From DATLNF01 sp046590575 (GTDB lineage: Bacteria > Actinomycetota > Actinomycetes > BP-191): a stretch of DNA of 9,885 bases. Where the stretch lies: the NCBI GenBank assembly GCA_046590575.1, contig JBKJUS010000137.1, positions 1 through 9,885 of the forward strand. Direction: 5' to 3'. The notes below the pieces were generated by a model, which was given only the letters and a program-made list of their open reading frames with translations, was not told where the DNA came from and ran no database searches. The translations under genes were made by a program, and so were the position numbers. Position 1 is the stretch's first letter. Each line of letters starts with the position of its first letter. Shown here in pieces: positions 1 to 9,362 of this stretch.

Positions 1-2861
<2,861 letters not shown>

Positions 2862-2863
2862 CG

Positions 2864-4084
2864 GTGGTGGTGACTCGACGGCAGTGCTGCGCTGGCTTGC
2901 TCGGCGGGCTGGGCGCCGCCTTCCTCGCGGCCTGCCGCAGTGGTCGCCCCGGGCAGACCGGCGCGCGGGGCACCTTCACCCTCGACGGCGGTGTCGCGCT
3001 GCTCGGCACCGTGTGGACCGGCGGTGCGGCCGAGCCGGCGACGGACTGGGTCGTGCTCCTCGACTCCCGGGGCCGAGCCGACCGAGTCGGCCCAGCCGCC
3101 GAGGTGACCGTGCCTGACGGCGTACGCCGGATTGGCGGACCTGGCACGTGGATCGGCCCGGGAGTTGTCGACACCCACGTGCACCTGGCTTTCGGGCCGG
3201 CGACCGAGGGGCTTCGAGGTGGTCTGGTGGGGCTGCGCGACCTCGGCGCGCCGCCTGCACTCGCCGCGCAGTCGCGCAGCCGCGGCGGCAAGGCGCTGGC
3301 CGGTAGTCCGTTGGCCGCCGTCGCCGGGCCGCTGCTGACCGCCCCGGGCGGCTATCCGTCCACCACCTGGGGACGCGACGGGTTCACCCGCGCGGTCGAC
3401 TCGCCCGAAAGCGCTCGGGCCGCAGTGCGTGCCCTCGTCGCCGACGGCGTCGACCTGGTGAAGATCGCTCTCGAGCCGGCCGGGGGGCGGCCGGTGCCCG
3501 GCCCCCGCGAGGTGCGCGCGGTGGTCGATGCGGCACATGCGGCCGGGCTGCCGGTGACCGCGCACGCACTCACCGCCGAGATGGTGACGCGGGCCCTTGA
3601 CGCGGAGGTGGACGAGCTCTGCCACGTCCCGGACGAGCTGCTCTCGGCGGATCTCGTCCAGCGGATCGTTGCTGCCGGCATCCCCGTGCTGTCGACCATC
3701 CAGACCTTCTTCTCCGGCGGCTCGGGTGGCGCAGTAGCGACCAACGCCGCCGCGCTGGTCGAGGCGGGGGTGCCCCTCGTCTACGGCACAGACCTCGGTA
3801 ATGCCGGCACCCGGCCGGGAGTCGACCCTCGTGAGCTGGACCGGCTGGCCGATGCAGGTCTCGGCCGGCTGGGCGCCCTGCGGTCAGCGACCGTGCTGGC
3901 AGCGGCCCGACTCGACGACTCCCGCATCACCGGGACGATTGCGGCCGGCGCTGCGCCGGCACTGGCGGTGCTGTCAGGTGACCCGCTCCGCGAGCCTTCG
4001 GTCTGGCGTTCGCCGCTGCTGGTGCTGGTCGACGGCATGGCCACCGCGCCCGACCCGCTGGCACTTGCGGCGATCACCCGCTGA
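2864..4084 (+). CDS. Tat-type lipoprotein of the metal-dependent amidohydrolase family
   Basis: A 406-residue hydrolase of the imidazolonepropionase-like amidohydrolase group, enzymes that cleave C-N bonds (or other bonds) with a metal centre. The whole ligand set is present: HVH (H105, H107) in GVVDTHVHL, K200 in LVKIAL (the position of the usual carbamylated lysine), H234 in TAHAL, H254 in LCHVPDE and D310 in YGTDLG. The C-terminal part returns to the usual small beta domain with GTIAAGAAPALAVL. The N-terminus has twin arginines (R5, R6), a hydrophobic stretch and FLAAC, a lipobox with Cys24, so the enzyme is probably exported folded and lipid-anchored outside the membrane. Three tandem GTG codons (2864, 2867, 2870) can start it. 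No Shine-Dalgarno is visible, and the dnaE stop is 2 bases upstream, so translational coupling is likely. The substrate cannot be told; the family includes peptidases, lactonases and deaminases. Confidence 0.85.
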   Translation: MVVTRRQCCAGLLGGLGAAFLAACRSGRPGQTGARGTFTLDGGVALLGTVWTGGAAEPATDWVVLLDSRGRADRVGPAAEVTVPDGVRRIGGPGTWIGPGVVDTHVHLAFGPATEGLRGGLVGLRDLGAPPALAAQSRSRGGKALAGSPLAAVAGPLLTAPGGYPSTTWGRDGFTRAVDSPESARAAVRALVADGVDLVKIALEPAGGRPVPGPREVRAVVDAAHAAGLPVTAHALTAEMVTRALDAEVDELCHVPDELLSADLVQRIVAAGIPVLSTIQTFFSGGSGGAVATNAAALVEAGVPLVYGTDLGNAGTRPGVDPRELDRLADAGLGRLGALRSATVLAAARLDDSRITGTIAAGAAPALAVLSGDPLREPSVWRSPLLVLVDGMATAPDPLALAAITR

Positions 4085-4109
4085 CGTGACGGTCACGAGT
4101 CGACTCGAG
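4085..4109. other. Back-to-back palindromes at a convergent gene junction
   Basis: Between and within the ends of two convergent genes lie CGTGACGGTCACG (4085-4097, symmetric about its central base) and CGAGTCGACTCG (4096-4107, perfect), followed by an overlapping CTCGAG (4104-4109). As RNA each could form only a 4-bp stem with a 4-5 base loop, and neither strand shows a T run. They may mark the transcript ends on both strands, but the second one is also coding for the last residues (RVDS) of the minus-strand gene, so chance is possible. Confidence 0.25.
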
Positions 4110-4728
4110 CGAGGACAAGGCGAGCCAGCTTCACTACAGCCTCCTGCTCGACGGTGCCCCGGGCGCCTACGGCGAGGAGCCACGTCGTGCTGCCGAGACG
4201 CCAGCGGACGGTGACCAGGTCGAAGTCGTTCGACGGCGCGGCTGAGGTGCTCGGTGCACCCGAGGCAGGCGCACGGGCCGTGCGCACACCGCCCGCCTGG
4301 TCGCCCAAGCCGTCGACCGGGAATGCCGAGCCGATCTGCCTGGCTGCCTCGAGGTCGCCGGTCAGGTCGGCCTCGGCGCCGTCGGCGTCTTCGAAGGTCG
4401 CCACGACGTTGACGATGAAGCGGCCGGACTTCTGATCGCCGTACTGCACCACGTAGGCCTCGTCGAAGCCGTGCTCGCGCAGCGACTTCTCGGCGGCTGC
4501 GCTGTCCGCAGAGAACCCGGCGATGCGGCTGATCTCGGCCGGTCCCGTCTGGGCGAGGATTGGCACCAGGCCATCGGGTACGTCGTCCGCCTGCAGCACC
4601 TTCCCGGCGAGCGACCCGCCCGGCAGCGTGACGGCGACCACCGGCTTCTCGCCGTCACCGGAGCAGCCGCTGGCGAAGAAGGCCGCGAGGAGGGCGAGGG
4701 GGGCGACGAAGTGCACAGGCAGGTGCAT
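4093..4728 (-). CDS. Putative lipoprotein of unknown function
   Basis: A 211-residue protein that I do not recognise as a named family. It begins with a hydrophobic stretch (residues 7-18) ending in ASGC, a near-standard lipobox with Cys22. Export and anchoring to the outer face of the membrane are therefore likely, although the n-region has no Lys or Arg, only histidines. The mature part is mixed alpha/beta in appearance, with a region around residues 80-115 rich in beta-like segments (AYVVQY, FIVNVVATF), an Ala/Ser/Pro-rich linker at about 152-166, and a C-terminal block containing VTVRWRLGSTTWLL. An in-frame stop 30 bases upstream of the ATG leaves no other ordinary start. No clear Shine-Dalgarno precedes it. 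It is transcribed divergently from the ABC exporter genes, with 114 bases between starts, and converges on the amidohydrolase with 8 bases between stops. A partner role for the exporter is only a guess from position. Confidence 0.75.
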   Translation of the reverse strand: MHLPVHFVAPLALLAAFFASGCSGDGEKPVVAVTLPGGSLAGKVLQADDVPDGLVPILAQTGPAEISRIAGFSADSAAAEKSLREHGFDEAYVVQYGDQKSGRFIVNVVATFEDADGAEADLTGDLEAARQIGSAFPVDGLGDQAGGVRTARAPASGAPSTSAAPSNDFDLVTVRWRLGSTTWLLAVGARGTVEQEAVVKLARLVLARVDS

Positions 4729-4832
4729 GGTCAGACAGTGTGCCGTGCGGCGCGCTCAGTTGCGCCTCGCCACGGCGTAGGACACGCTCGCACTCCCCGG
4801 GCCGGAGCGCGCCAGCGCCGCCGGCCGAGCGC

Positions 4833-4839
4833 GAGGGAG
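4833..4839 (+). promoter_or_regulatory. Ribosome binding site of the ABC ATPase gene
   Basis: GAGGGAG stands just before the ATG at 4843; its GAGG part is 6 bases from the start codon. The frame is open much further upstream, so this site decides the start. It agrees with where ABC domain homology begins, about 20 residues later. Confidence 0.6.
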
Positions 4840-4842
4840 TCC

Positions 4843-5823
4843 ATGGTCGTCCCGGTCGAGATCGGCGTGCCGGGCGGTCCGGCCGACGTCGCGGTGGCAG
4901 CGCGCGGGCTCACCCGGCGCTTCGGCGACGTGCTCGCCAACGACTCCATCACCTGCGAGGTCGGGCGCGGCGAGGTCTTCGGGCTGCTCGGTCCCAACGG
5001 CGCGGGCAAGTCGACCTTCGTACGGCAGCTGATGGGTCTGCTCCGCCCGGACGCCGGGGAGATCACCCTGCTGGGAGCTGACGTCGTACGCCGGCCGGAG
5101 CTCGCACCGCGGTTGGCTGCCTACCTCGCGCAGGACGAGCGGGCCATCATCGAGCTCGCCCCACTCGTCGCCGTCGAGATCACCGGGCGCCTTCGTGGCC
5201 TGCCTCGAGCGGCGGCTCGCAAAGCCGCGGCGGCGTTGGTCGAGGAGATCGGGCTGACCGACGGCGCCGACCGGCCGATGTCGCGACTCTCCGGTGGGCA
5301 GCGGCGGCTCGCCTGCGTGGCGACTGCCCTGGTCGGTGATCGTCCTGTCCTCGTCCTCGACGAGCCGACCACCGGTCTGGACCCGACCGCGCGGCGCGCG
5401 GTCTGGACTGCCCTGCAGCGTCGCCGCGAAGCCGGCGCGACCGTTGTCCTGGTCACCCACAATGTCCTCGAGGCGGAGACCGTGCTCGACCGGGTGGCGG
5501 TCTTCGACCGCGGCCGGGTCATCGCCTGCGACACCCCGGGACGGCTGAAGGCTGCAGTTTCCGCGGACGTGCGGCTTGACCTGGTCTGGCGAGCCGACCC
5601 GCCGATGGCCGACCCCACGGTCGCCCGGCTCGGTGAGCTAGCGGAGCGCACCGGACGGCGGTGGAGCGTGCGGCTGCCCGCGACCCAGGCGCGCGCCGCC
5701 CTCGGCGAGCTGACGACGGGTGCCGCCTTCGCCGCACTTGACGACTTCACCCTGGCGACTCCGACCCTGGAAGACGTCTACCTTGCACTCGGCGGCCAAG
5801 CGCACGACCTGGAGCGCGGGTGA
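4843..5823 (+). CDS. ABC transporter ATP-binding protein (ABC-2 exporter type)
   Basis: A 326-residue ATPase that powers a membrane exporter from the cytoplasmic side. All nucleotide-binding motifs are intact: Walker A GPNGAGKST (residues 50-58), Q-loop Gln97, signature LSGGQ (149-153), Walker B LVLDEP with D173 and catalytic E174, D-loop GLDP, and switch His206 in VTHN. The layout with GEVFGLLGPNGAGKST and a roughly 90-residue C-terminal extension ending in TPTLEDVYLALGG is that of the CcmA/drug-exporter ATPases, which work with ABC-2 permeases. The ATG at 4843 is chosen because a GAGGGAG box precedes it. Its stop overlaps the start of the permease gene by 4 bases, so the two are made together. 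The substrate is unknown. The promoter should lie in the 114-base gap shared with the divergent lipoprotein gene, but I saw no convincing hexamer pair there. Confidence 0.93.
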   Translation: MVVPVEIGVPGGPADVAVAARGLTRRFGDVLANDSITCEVGRGEVFGLLGPNGAGKSTFVRQLMGLLRPDAGEITLLGADVVRRPELAPRLAAYLAQDERAIIELAPLVAVEITGRLRGLPRAAARKAAAALVEEIGLTDGADRPMSRLSGGQRRLACVATALVGDRPVLVLDEPTTGLDPTARRAVWTALQRRREAGATVVLVTHNVLEAETVLDRVAVFDRGRVIACDTPGRLKAAVSADVRLDLVWRADPPMADPTVARLGELAERTGRRWSVRLPATQARAALGELTTGAAFAALDDFTLATPTLEDVYLALGGQAHDLERG

Positions 5824-6593
5824 GTGCGGTGGCACCGATCGCAGGTCAGGGCACCGGGTTCGGGGCCGCCTTCGTCGCGGTCTACGCCGGTCAGGTCGCT
5901 CGCGCCCGCGCCGCCCGCGCCCCGCTGTTCTTCGTTGCGACACTGCAGTCCCTTGGCCTGCTGCTCCTCCTGCGCGGCGTGGTCGACGACGGACGGCTGG
6001 CCGAGAAGCAGCAGATCGTCGCGGGCTCCGTGGTCCTCGTCGTCGCCTTCGTCGCACTCAACCTGCTGGCTCAGCGCTTCGGGCACCTGCGGGCTGACGG
6101 AGGTCTGGACTACTACGCGGCGCTGCCCGTGCCGCCCGCCGCGGTTGTGCTGGCCACGGTGGCGTCGTACGCCTCCTTCGCGGTGCCCGGAACGGTGGTG
6201 GTCGCGGTGACGGGTGCTCTGCTCTACGGGCTGACCATCACTCACCTCTGGCTCCTGGTGCCGGTGATCATCCTCGGTGGAGCCGCGCTCGCGGGGCTTG
6301 GTGCGGCCATCGGCCTGCTCGCCCCGCGGCCTGAGGTGGCCACGATCTGCGGGCAGCTGGGCATGAGCGCCGTCCTGTTCCTCGGCCTGGTGCGAGGTGC
6401 CCGGATGCCGCTGCCGCTGCGTGCGCTGCGTGCCCTGGTGCCCAGCACCTATGCCGTCGACGCCCTCGCCCAGGGTCTCGGCGATCGGCCGTCGTGGTCA
6501 CGCATCGCCGCCGATCTCGGAGTGTGCGCCGGTGCGGCCGTGGTGGCGCTCGCGCTCGCCACCGTTGCCTACCGGCGGGCCGTCTCCCGGTGA
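5820..6593 (+). CDS. ABC-2 type transporter permease
   Basis: A 257-residue membrane protein forming the transmembrane half of the exporter with the ATPase encoded just upstream. Six hydrophobic segments can be seen at about residues 35-51, 67-84, 107-137, 143-167, 174-191 and 229-250. DYYAALPVPPAAVVLA before the third helix and STYAVDALAQGL before the last are typical of ABC-2 permeases (the 'LPV' coupling region and the Y-x-x-D-A-L motif). The start is the GTG at 5820, which shares the bases GTGA with the ATPase stop codon. GGAG at 5811-5814 sits 5 bases upstream. Cargo cannot be inferred; related pairs export drugs, lipids or peptides. The following gene begins 20 bases after the stop and is probably in the same transcript. 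Confidence 0.9.
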   Translation: MSAVAPIAGQGTGFGAAFVAVYAGQVARARAARAPLFFVATLQSLGLLLLLRGVVDDGRLAEKQQIVAGSVVLVVAFVALNLLAQRFGHLRADGGLDYYAALPVPPAAVVLATVASYASFAVPGTVVVAVTGALLYGLTITHLWLLVPVIILGGAALAGLGAAIGLLAPRPEVATICGQLGMSAVLFLGLVRGARMPLPLRALRALVPSTYAVDALAQGLGDRPSWSRIAADLGVCAGAAVVALALATVAYRRAVSR

Positions 6594-6613
6594 CCGGTGA
6601 GACACTGGTGGCT

Positions 6614-7285
6614 ATGACCCCGACCCCGTTGGCTGACCCGTGGGCTGAGCCGGTATCCGCGCCACTGTCGGCGCAGGTGAGCGAGTCCTGGCAGAATTTC
6701 GTCGCTGGCGAGCCGGTCAGCCGCCGTGACCTGCTGCGCCACCGGGGGAGCGCAGTGCTCCGGTTCTCGAGATTGCCAGCCCTGCTGGCCGTCGTCATTC
6801 TGTTACTGGGTGCGCCGATCGGGCTGTTGTGGGCGCGGGTGAGCCCCACCGTCTCGGTGTCGTTCTCCGCGCAGGGGCCGTCGCTCGTCCGGCCGGAGAG
6901 CAGCGAGTTCTTCGCTGCGGACGGCAGCTTCGGCGTCGTGCTCCTCATGGTCGGCCTGCTGACCGGCGCAGCGGCGTGGGGGGTCCTTCATCGACGCGCG
7001 TCCGGCGTCGGCGTACCGATCGGCGTTGCTGTGGGAGCGCTGCTCGCCGGCTTCGTCGCGCAGGCGGTCGGGAGTCGCCTGGTCGTCAACCGGGAGCTGG
7101 CGGCGCTGTGCGGGGTCCAGAACGACTGCCCGATCTACGACGGCACACTGCAGCTGCGGGCGCGCGGCTTAGTAGTCGTCTGGGCCGTGGCCGCGCTCAT
7201 GGTCTACGTCGGGCTCAGCCTGCTGTTCGACAAAGCAGAGGAGCCGGCCAAGCCGGAATTCCCCTGGGCCGCCCCCACCCTCTGA
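6614..7285 (+). CDS. Four-helix membrane protein of unknown function
   Basis: A 223-residue integral membrane protein. A soluble, probably cytoplasmic N-terminus of about 53 residues (Pro/Ala/Ser-rich, with RRDLLRHRG near the membrane) is followed by helices at about 54-74, 106-126, 132-155 and 186-205 and a short acidic tail. This topology puts the loops at 76-105 and 156-185 outside. The second outer loop has two cysteines, C166 and C172 (LCGVQNDC), that could form a disulfide. The layout and the GAPIGLLWARVSP stretch resemble the actinobacterial DUF2567 group as I remember it; this needs a profile search. The ATG at 6614 is used here. A GTG two codons earlier (6608) has a better spaced GGTGAG box (6596-6601) and may be the real start. 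It lies 20 bases behind the permease gene, so co-transcription with the exporter is likely. It converges on the LON gene with a 14-base gap and no visible terminator. Confidence 0.8.
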   Translation: MTPTPLADPWAEPVSAPLSAQVSESWQNFVAGEPVSRRDLLRHRGSAVLRFSRLPALLAVVILLLGAPIGLLWARVSPTVSVSFSAQGPSLVRPESSEFFAADGSFGVVLLMVGLLTGAAAWGVLHRRASGVGVPIGVAVGALLAGFVAQAVGSRLVVNRELAALCGVQNDCPIYDGTLQLRARGLVVVWAVAALMVYVGLSLLFDKAEEPAKPEFPWAAPTL

Positions 7286-7299
7286 CGCCTCACCCTGCA

Positions 7300-7956
7300 T
7301 CAGTTGAGAGAGAAGGGGCCGACCGTCTCCGGCGGCGGCGGAGCGGCGGCCAGGTGGTGCAGCAGCGCGGTTTCACGCCGGATCACACTCAGCTCCCGGC
7401 GCAGCCTCGTCGCGGCGTCCGGTACAGCGAGCAGCGCCTGCTTCTCCGGCAGGTCGATGACGAGAGCTGCAGCGACGAGATAGCTGAGCAACACCGGCTC
7501 GTCGGGCAGCGACGGGGCGTCGACGTCCTCATCGCGGGCGGCCGCGACGGCGTTCCAGTAGCTGGTGAACTCGGCGATGACGGCGAAGGCGCGGGCTTCC
7601 GCGTCGACGCCCGGCTCGTCCGGGAGGTACTCCACCGCCCCCCGCAGGAACGGCTGCGAGTCATCGACGTCCAGCAGACGGAAGCGCGGGCCACCGGTCG
7701 TCACGATGTCGTAGCGGCCGTCGGGGTAGGGCTCCACGCGCCGCAGCTCGGCGACGCAGCCGATGTCATAAAGGTCGGGTTCGTCGTCGATTTCGAGACC
7801 CTGCCGAATTGCTACGACGCCGAAACGGCGGGGCGCGGGCCCTTCCACCATCTCCCGGACCAGCAGCCGGTAGCGCTCCTCGAAGATGTGCAGCGGCAGC
7901 GGGATGCCCGGGAAGAGCACCGTGTTGAGCGGGAAGAGCGGGAGGGCGTCGGCCAC
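7300..7956 (-). CDS. Stand-alone LON substrate-binding domain protein
   Basis: A 218-residue protein made only of the domain that forms the N-terminus of the ATP-dependent protease Lon. It opens with LPLFPLNTVLFPG and LPLHIFEERYR (residues 5-29), the signature of the LON substrate-binding family. A beta-rich part continues to about residue 110 (GCVAELRRV, YDIVTTGGPRFR), followed by a helical part to about 200. There is no AAA+ ATPase or protease domain, so it is not a protease. Single-domain members are common in actinobacteria, and their function is not established; peptide or protein binding is inferred from the domain. It starts with GTG: an in-frame stop lies upstream and no other start codon falls between. 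No Shine-Dalgarno is present, and a candidate -10 box stands 6 bases upstream, so a leaderless transcript is likely. It is divergent from hisD, with 101 bases between starts. Confidence 0.92.
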   Translation of the reverse strand: MADALPLFPLNTVLFPGIPLPLHIFEERYRLLVREMVEGPAPRRFGVVAIRQGLEIDDEPDLYDIGCVAELRRVEPYPDGRYDIVTTGGPRFRLLDVDDSQPFLRGAVEYLPDEPGVDAEARAFAVIAEFTSYWNAVAAARDEDVDAPSLPDEPVLLSYLVAAALVIDLPEKQALLAVPDAATRLRRELSVIRRETALLHHLAAAPPPPETVGPFSLN

Positions 7957-7962
7957 CCGGCG

Positions 7963-7968
7963 AGCGTA
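7963..7968 (-). promoter_or_regulatory. Candidate -10 box of the LON gene (leaderless)
   Basis: On the minus strand TACGCT fits the actinobacterial -10 pattern TAnnnT. It ends 6 bases before the GTG start at 7956, which would place the transcription start at or next to the start codon. The lack of a Shine-Dalgarno box fits a leaderless mRNA. No good -35 is seen, which is common for such promoters. Confidence 0.4.
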
Positions 7969-7980
7969 GCGGCGCGGCTA
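7967..7980. promoter_or_regulatory. Dyad overlapping the LON -10 box, possible operator
   Basis: TAGCGGCGCGGCTA is symmetric at 12 of its 14 positions (TAGC and GCTA arms around a central GCGC, with one mismatched pair). It overlaps the last two bases of the candidate -10 box on the minus strand, a place where a repressor could act. No known regulator is assigned; short GC-rich dyads arise by chance. Confidence 0.2.
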
Positions 7981-7984
7981 TCCC

Positions 7985-8014
7985 GTGGCAGGGAGGTGCG
8001 CCCGCCCGTAGGCT
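7985..8014 (+). promoter_or_regulatory. Candidate promoter of the hisD operon
   Basis: GTGGCA (7985-7990, four of six matches to TTGACA) and TAGGCT (8009-8014, fits TAnnnT) are separated by 18 bases. A start of transcription around 8021 would leave a leader of about 37 bases before the hisD GTG. That leader is too short for a T-box or a leader-peptide attenuator, and I see none. Confidence 0.4.
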
Positions 8015-8044
8015 CGTGACTCCCGTCCCTGCAGTTGTCACGTC

Positions 8045-8050
8045 GAGGAG
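8045..8050 (+). promoter_or_regulatory. Ribosome binding site of hisD
   Basis: GAGGAG lies 7 bases before the GTG at 8058. The frame is open back to another GTG at 8016, so this box decides the start. The protein then begins with (V/M)LRRIDLRG, as histidinol dehydrogenases usually do. Confidence 0.7.
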
Positions 8051-8057
8051 TCCTGCC

Positions 8058-9359
8058 GTGCTGCGTCGCATCGACCTGCGCGGTCGACTGTGGAGCAGCG
8101 AGCTCGGCAGCCTGCTGCCCCGTGCCGTCCTCGACGTCGACGCCGCGCTCGCCGTCGTACGCCCGCTCTGCGACGACGTCCGCGACCGAGGTGACGCTGC
8201 CGTGCGTGAGGCCACCGCGCGATTCGACGGCGTGGCCGTCGAGGACCTCCTTGTGCCTGCGGCCGAGTTGCGACGGGCGCTGGCCGAGCTCGACCCTGCC
8301 GTCCGAGCCGCCCTCATCGAGTGCATCCGGCGGGTCCGTCTCGTGCACGAGGCGCAGCGGCGCGACGACCTGGTCGTCGACGTCGCACCCGGCGCACGGG
8401 TGACCGAGCGATATCTACCCGTAGGTCGTGTAGGGCTCTACGTCCCGGGAGGGCGCGTCGCCTATCCGTCGAGCGTGGTGATGAACGTGGTGCCAGCGCA
8501 GGTAGCTGGTGTCGTATCGATCGCCGTGTGCTCGCCGCCCAAGGCCGACTTCGGCGGCCAGCCGCACCCCGCGATCCTCGCCGCGTGCGCGCTGCTCGGC
8601 ATCGAGGAGGTCTACCGCGTAGGGGGCGCTCAGGCCATCGCGATGCTCGCCTACGGCACCGACTCCGTGCCGCCCGTCGACCTCGTGACCGGACCGGGCA
8701 ATGTCTACGTCGCCGCCGCCAAGAGGGTCGTCCGCGGCATTGTCGGCATCGACGCAGAGGCTGGGCCGACCGAGATCGGCATCATCGCCGATATGACCGC
8801 CGAGGCGGCACACGTCGCCGCTGACCTCATCGCCCAGGCCGAGCACGACCCACAGGCGGCGTGCCTGCTGGTCACCGACTCCGCCGCGTTGGGCGACGAG
8901 GTCGACCGGCTGCTCGAGAAGCTGGTGCCAGCCGCCGGACATCGCGACTCCGTCGAGAGCGCACTCGCTGCCCAGTCGGCTTGCGTCGTCACTGACGACC
9001 TCGAGACCGGGCTTGCAGTCATGGAGCAGTGGGCACCGGAGCACCTGGAGGTGCTGACGGCCGACGCCCACACCCTGGCCCGTCGGGTCCGCAACGCCGG
9101 GGCGATCTTCGTCGGCCCGCACGCGCCGGTGTCGCTCGGCGACTACCTTGCCGGCAGCAACCACGTCCTCCCCACCGGGGGCACGGCGCGGCACACAGCG
9201 GGGTTGTCTGTCGACTCGTTCCTGCGGGGAGTGCATCTCGTCGAGTACGACGCCGCGGCACTGGCTGCCGTTGCCGATCACATCGCCGCGCTCGGCGGTG
9301 CCGAGGACCTGCCGGCGCATGTCGCCGCGGTCCGCGCGCGCTCGGCACCGGGCGACTAG
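8058..9359 (+). CDS. hisD: Histidinol dehydrogenase
   Basis: A 433-residue cytoplasmic zinc enzyme that oxidises L-histidinol to L-histidine in two NAD-dependent steps, the end of histidine biosynthesis. The length is normal for the family. The zinc ligands of the E. coli enzyme are matched by Q260 and H263 (AQAEHDP), D362 (GDYLAGSNH) and H421 (LPAHVAAVR). The catalytic Glu-His pair is E328-H329 in APEHLEV, and H369 lies in SNHVLPT. The signature region with GPGNVYVAAAK and GIDAEAGPTEI is complete. The GTG at 8058 is chosen for its GAGGAG box and the family's typical N-terminus. hisC starts 3 bases after the stop, so this is the head of a his operon. A candidate promoter lies at 7985-8014. 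Confidence 0.97.
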   Translation: MLRRIDLRGRLWSSELGSLLPRAVLDVDAALAVVRPLCDDVRDRGDAAVREATARFDGVAVEDLLVPAAELRRALAELDPAVRAALIECIRRVRLVHEAQRRDDLVVDVAPGARVTERYLPVGRVGLYVPGGRVAYPSSVVMNVVPAQVAGVVSIAVCSPPKADFGGQPHPAILAACALLGIEEVYRVGGAQAIAMLAYGTDSVPPVDLVTGPGNVYVAAAKRVVRGIVGIDAEAGPTEIGIIADMTAEAAHVAADLIAQAEHDPQAACLLVTDSAALGDEVDRLLEKLVPAAGHRDSVESALAAQSACVVTDDLETGLAVMEQWAPEHLEVLTADAHTLARRVRNAGAIFVGPHAPVSLGDYLAGSNHVLPTGGTARHTAGLSVDSFLRGVHLVEYDAAALAAVADHIAALGGAEDLPAHVAAVRARSAPGD

Positions 9360-9362
9360 CGG

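Noticed and set aside
4729..4842. Promoter elements for the lipoprotein and ABC operon in the divergent gap.
   Set aside because: TTGCGC (4760-4765) and TAGGAC (4778-4783) are suggestive but only 12 bases apart, and the second lacks the final T. No convincing pair was found on either strand, so no promoter is called.
7286..7299. A bidirectional terminator between the membrane protein and the LON gene.
   Set aside because: The 14-base gap and its flanks contain no stem with a following T run on either strand.
6829..8019. A 396-codon plus-strand open frame across the membrane-protein and LON genes.
   Set aside because: It overlaps two genes with clear protein features, in another frame of one and antisense to the other, and shows no domain or ribosome site.
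8016..8057. An earlier GTG start for hisD that would add 14 residues.
   Set aside because: The added residues are not typical of the family, no ribosome site precedes 8016, and the candidate -10 box at 8009-8014 would leave that codon upstream of the transcript start. The GTG at 8058 has a well spaced GAGGAG.
8415..9320. A 301-codon minus-strand open frame inside hisD.
   Set aside because: Antisense to a complete, motif-perfect histidinol dehydrogenase; composition is that of a mirror frame.
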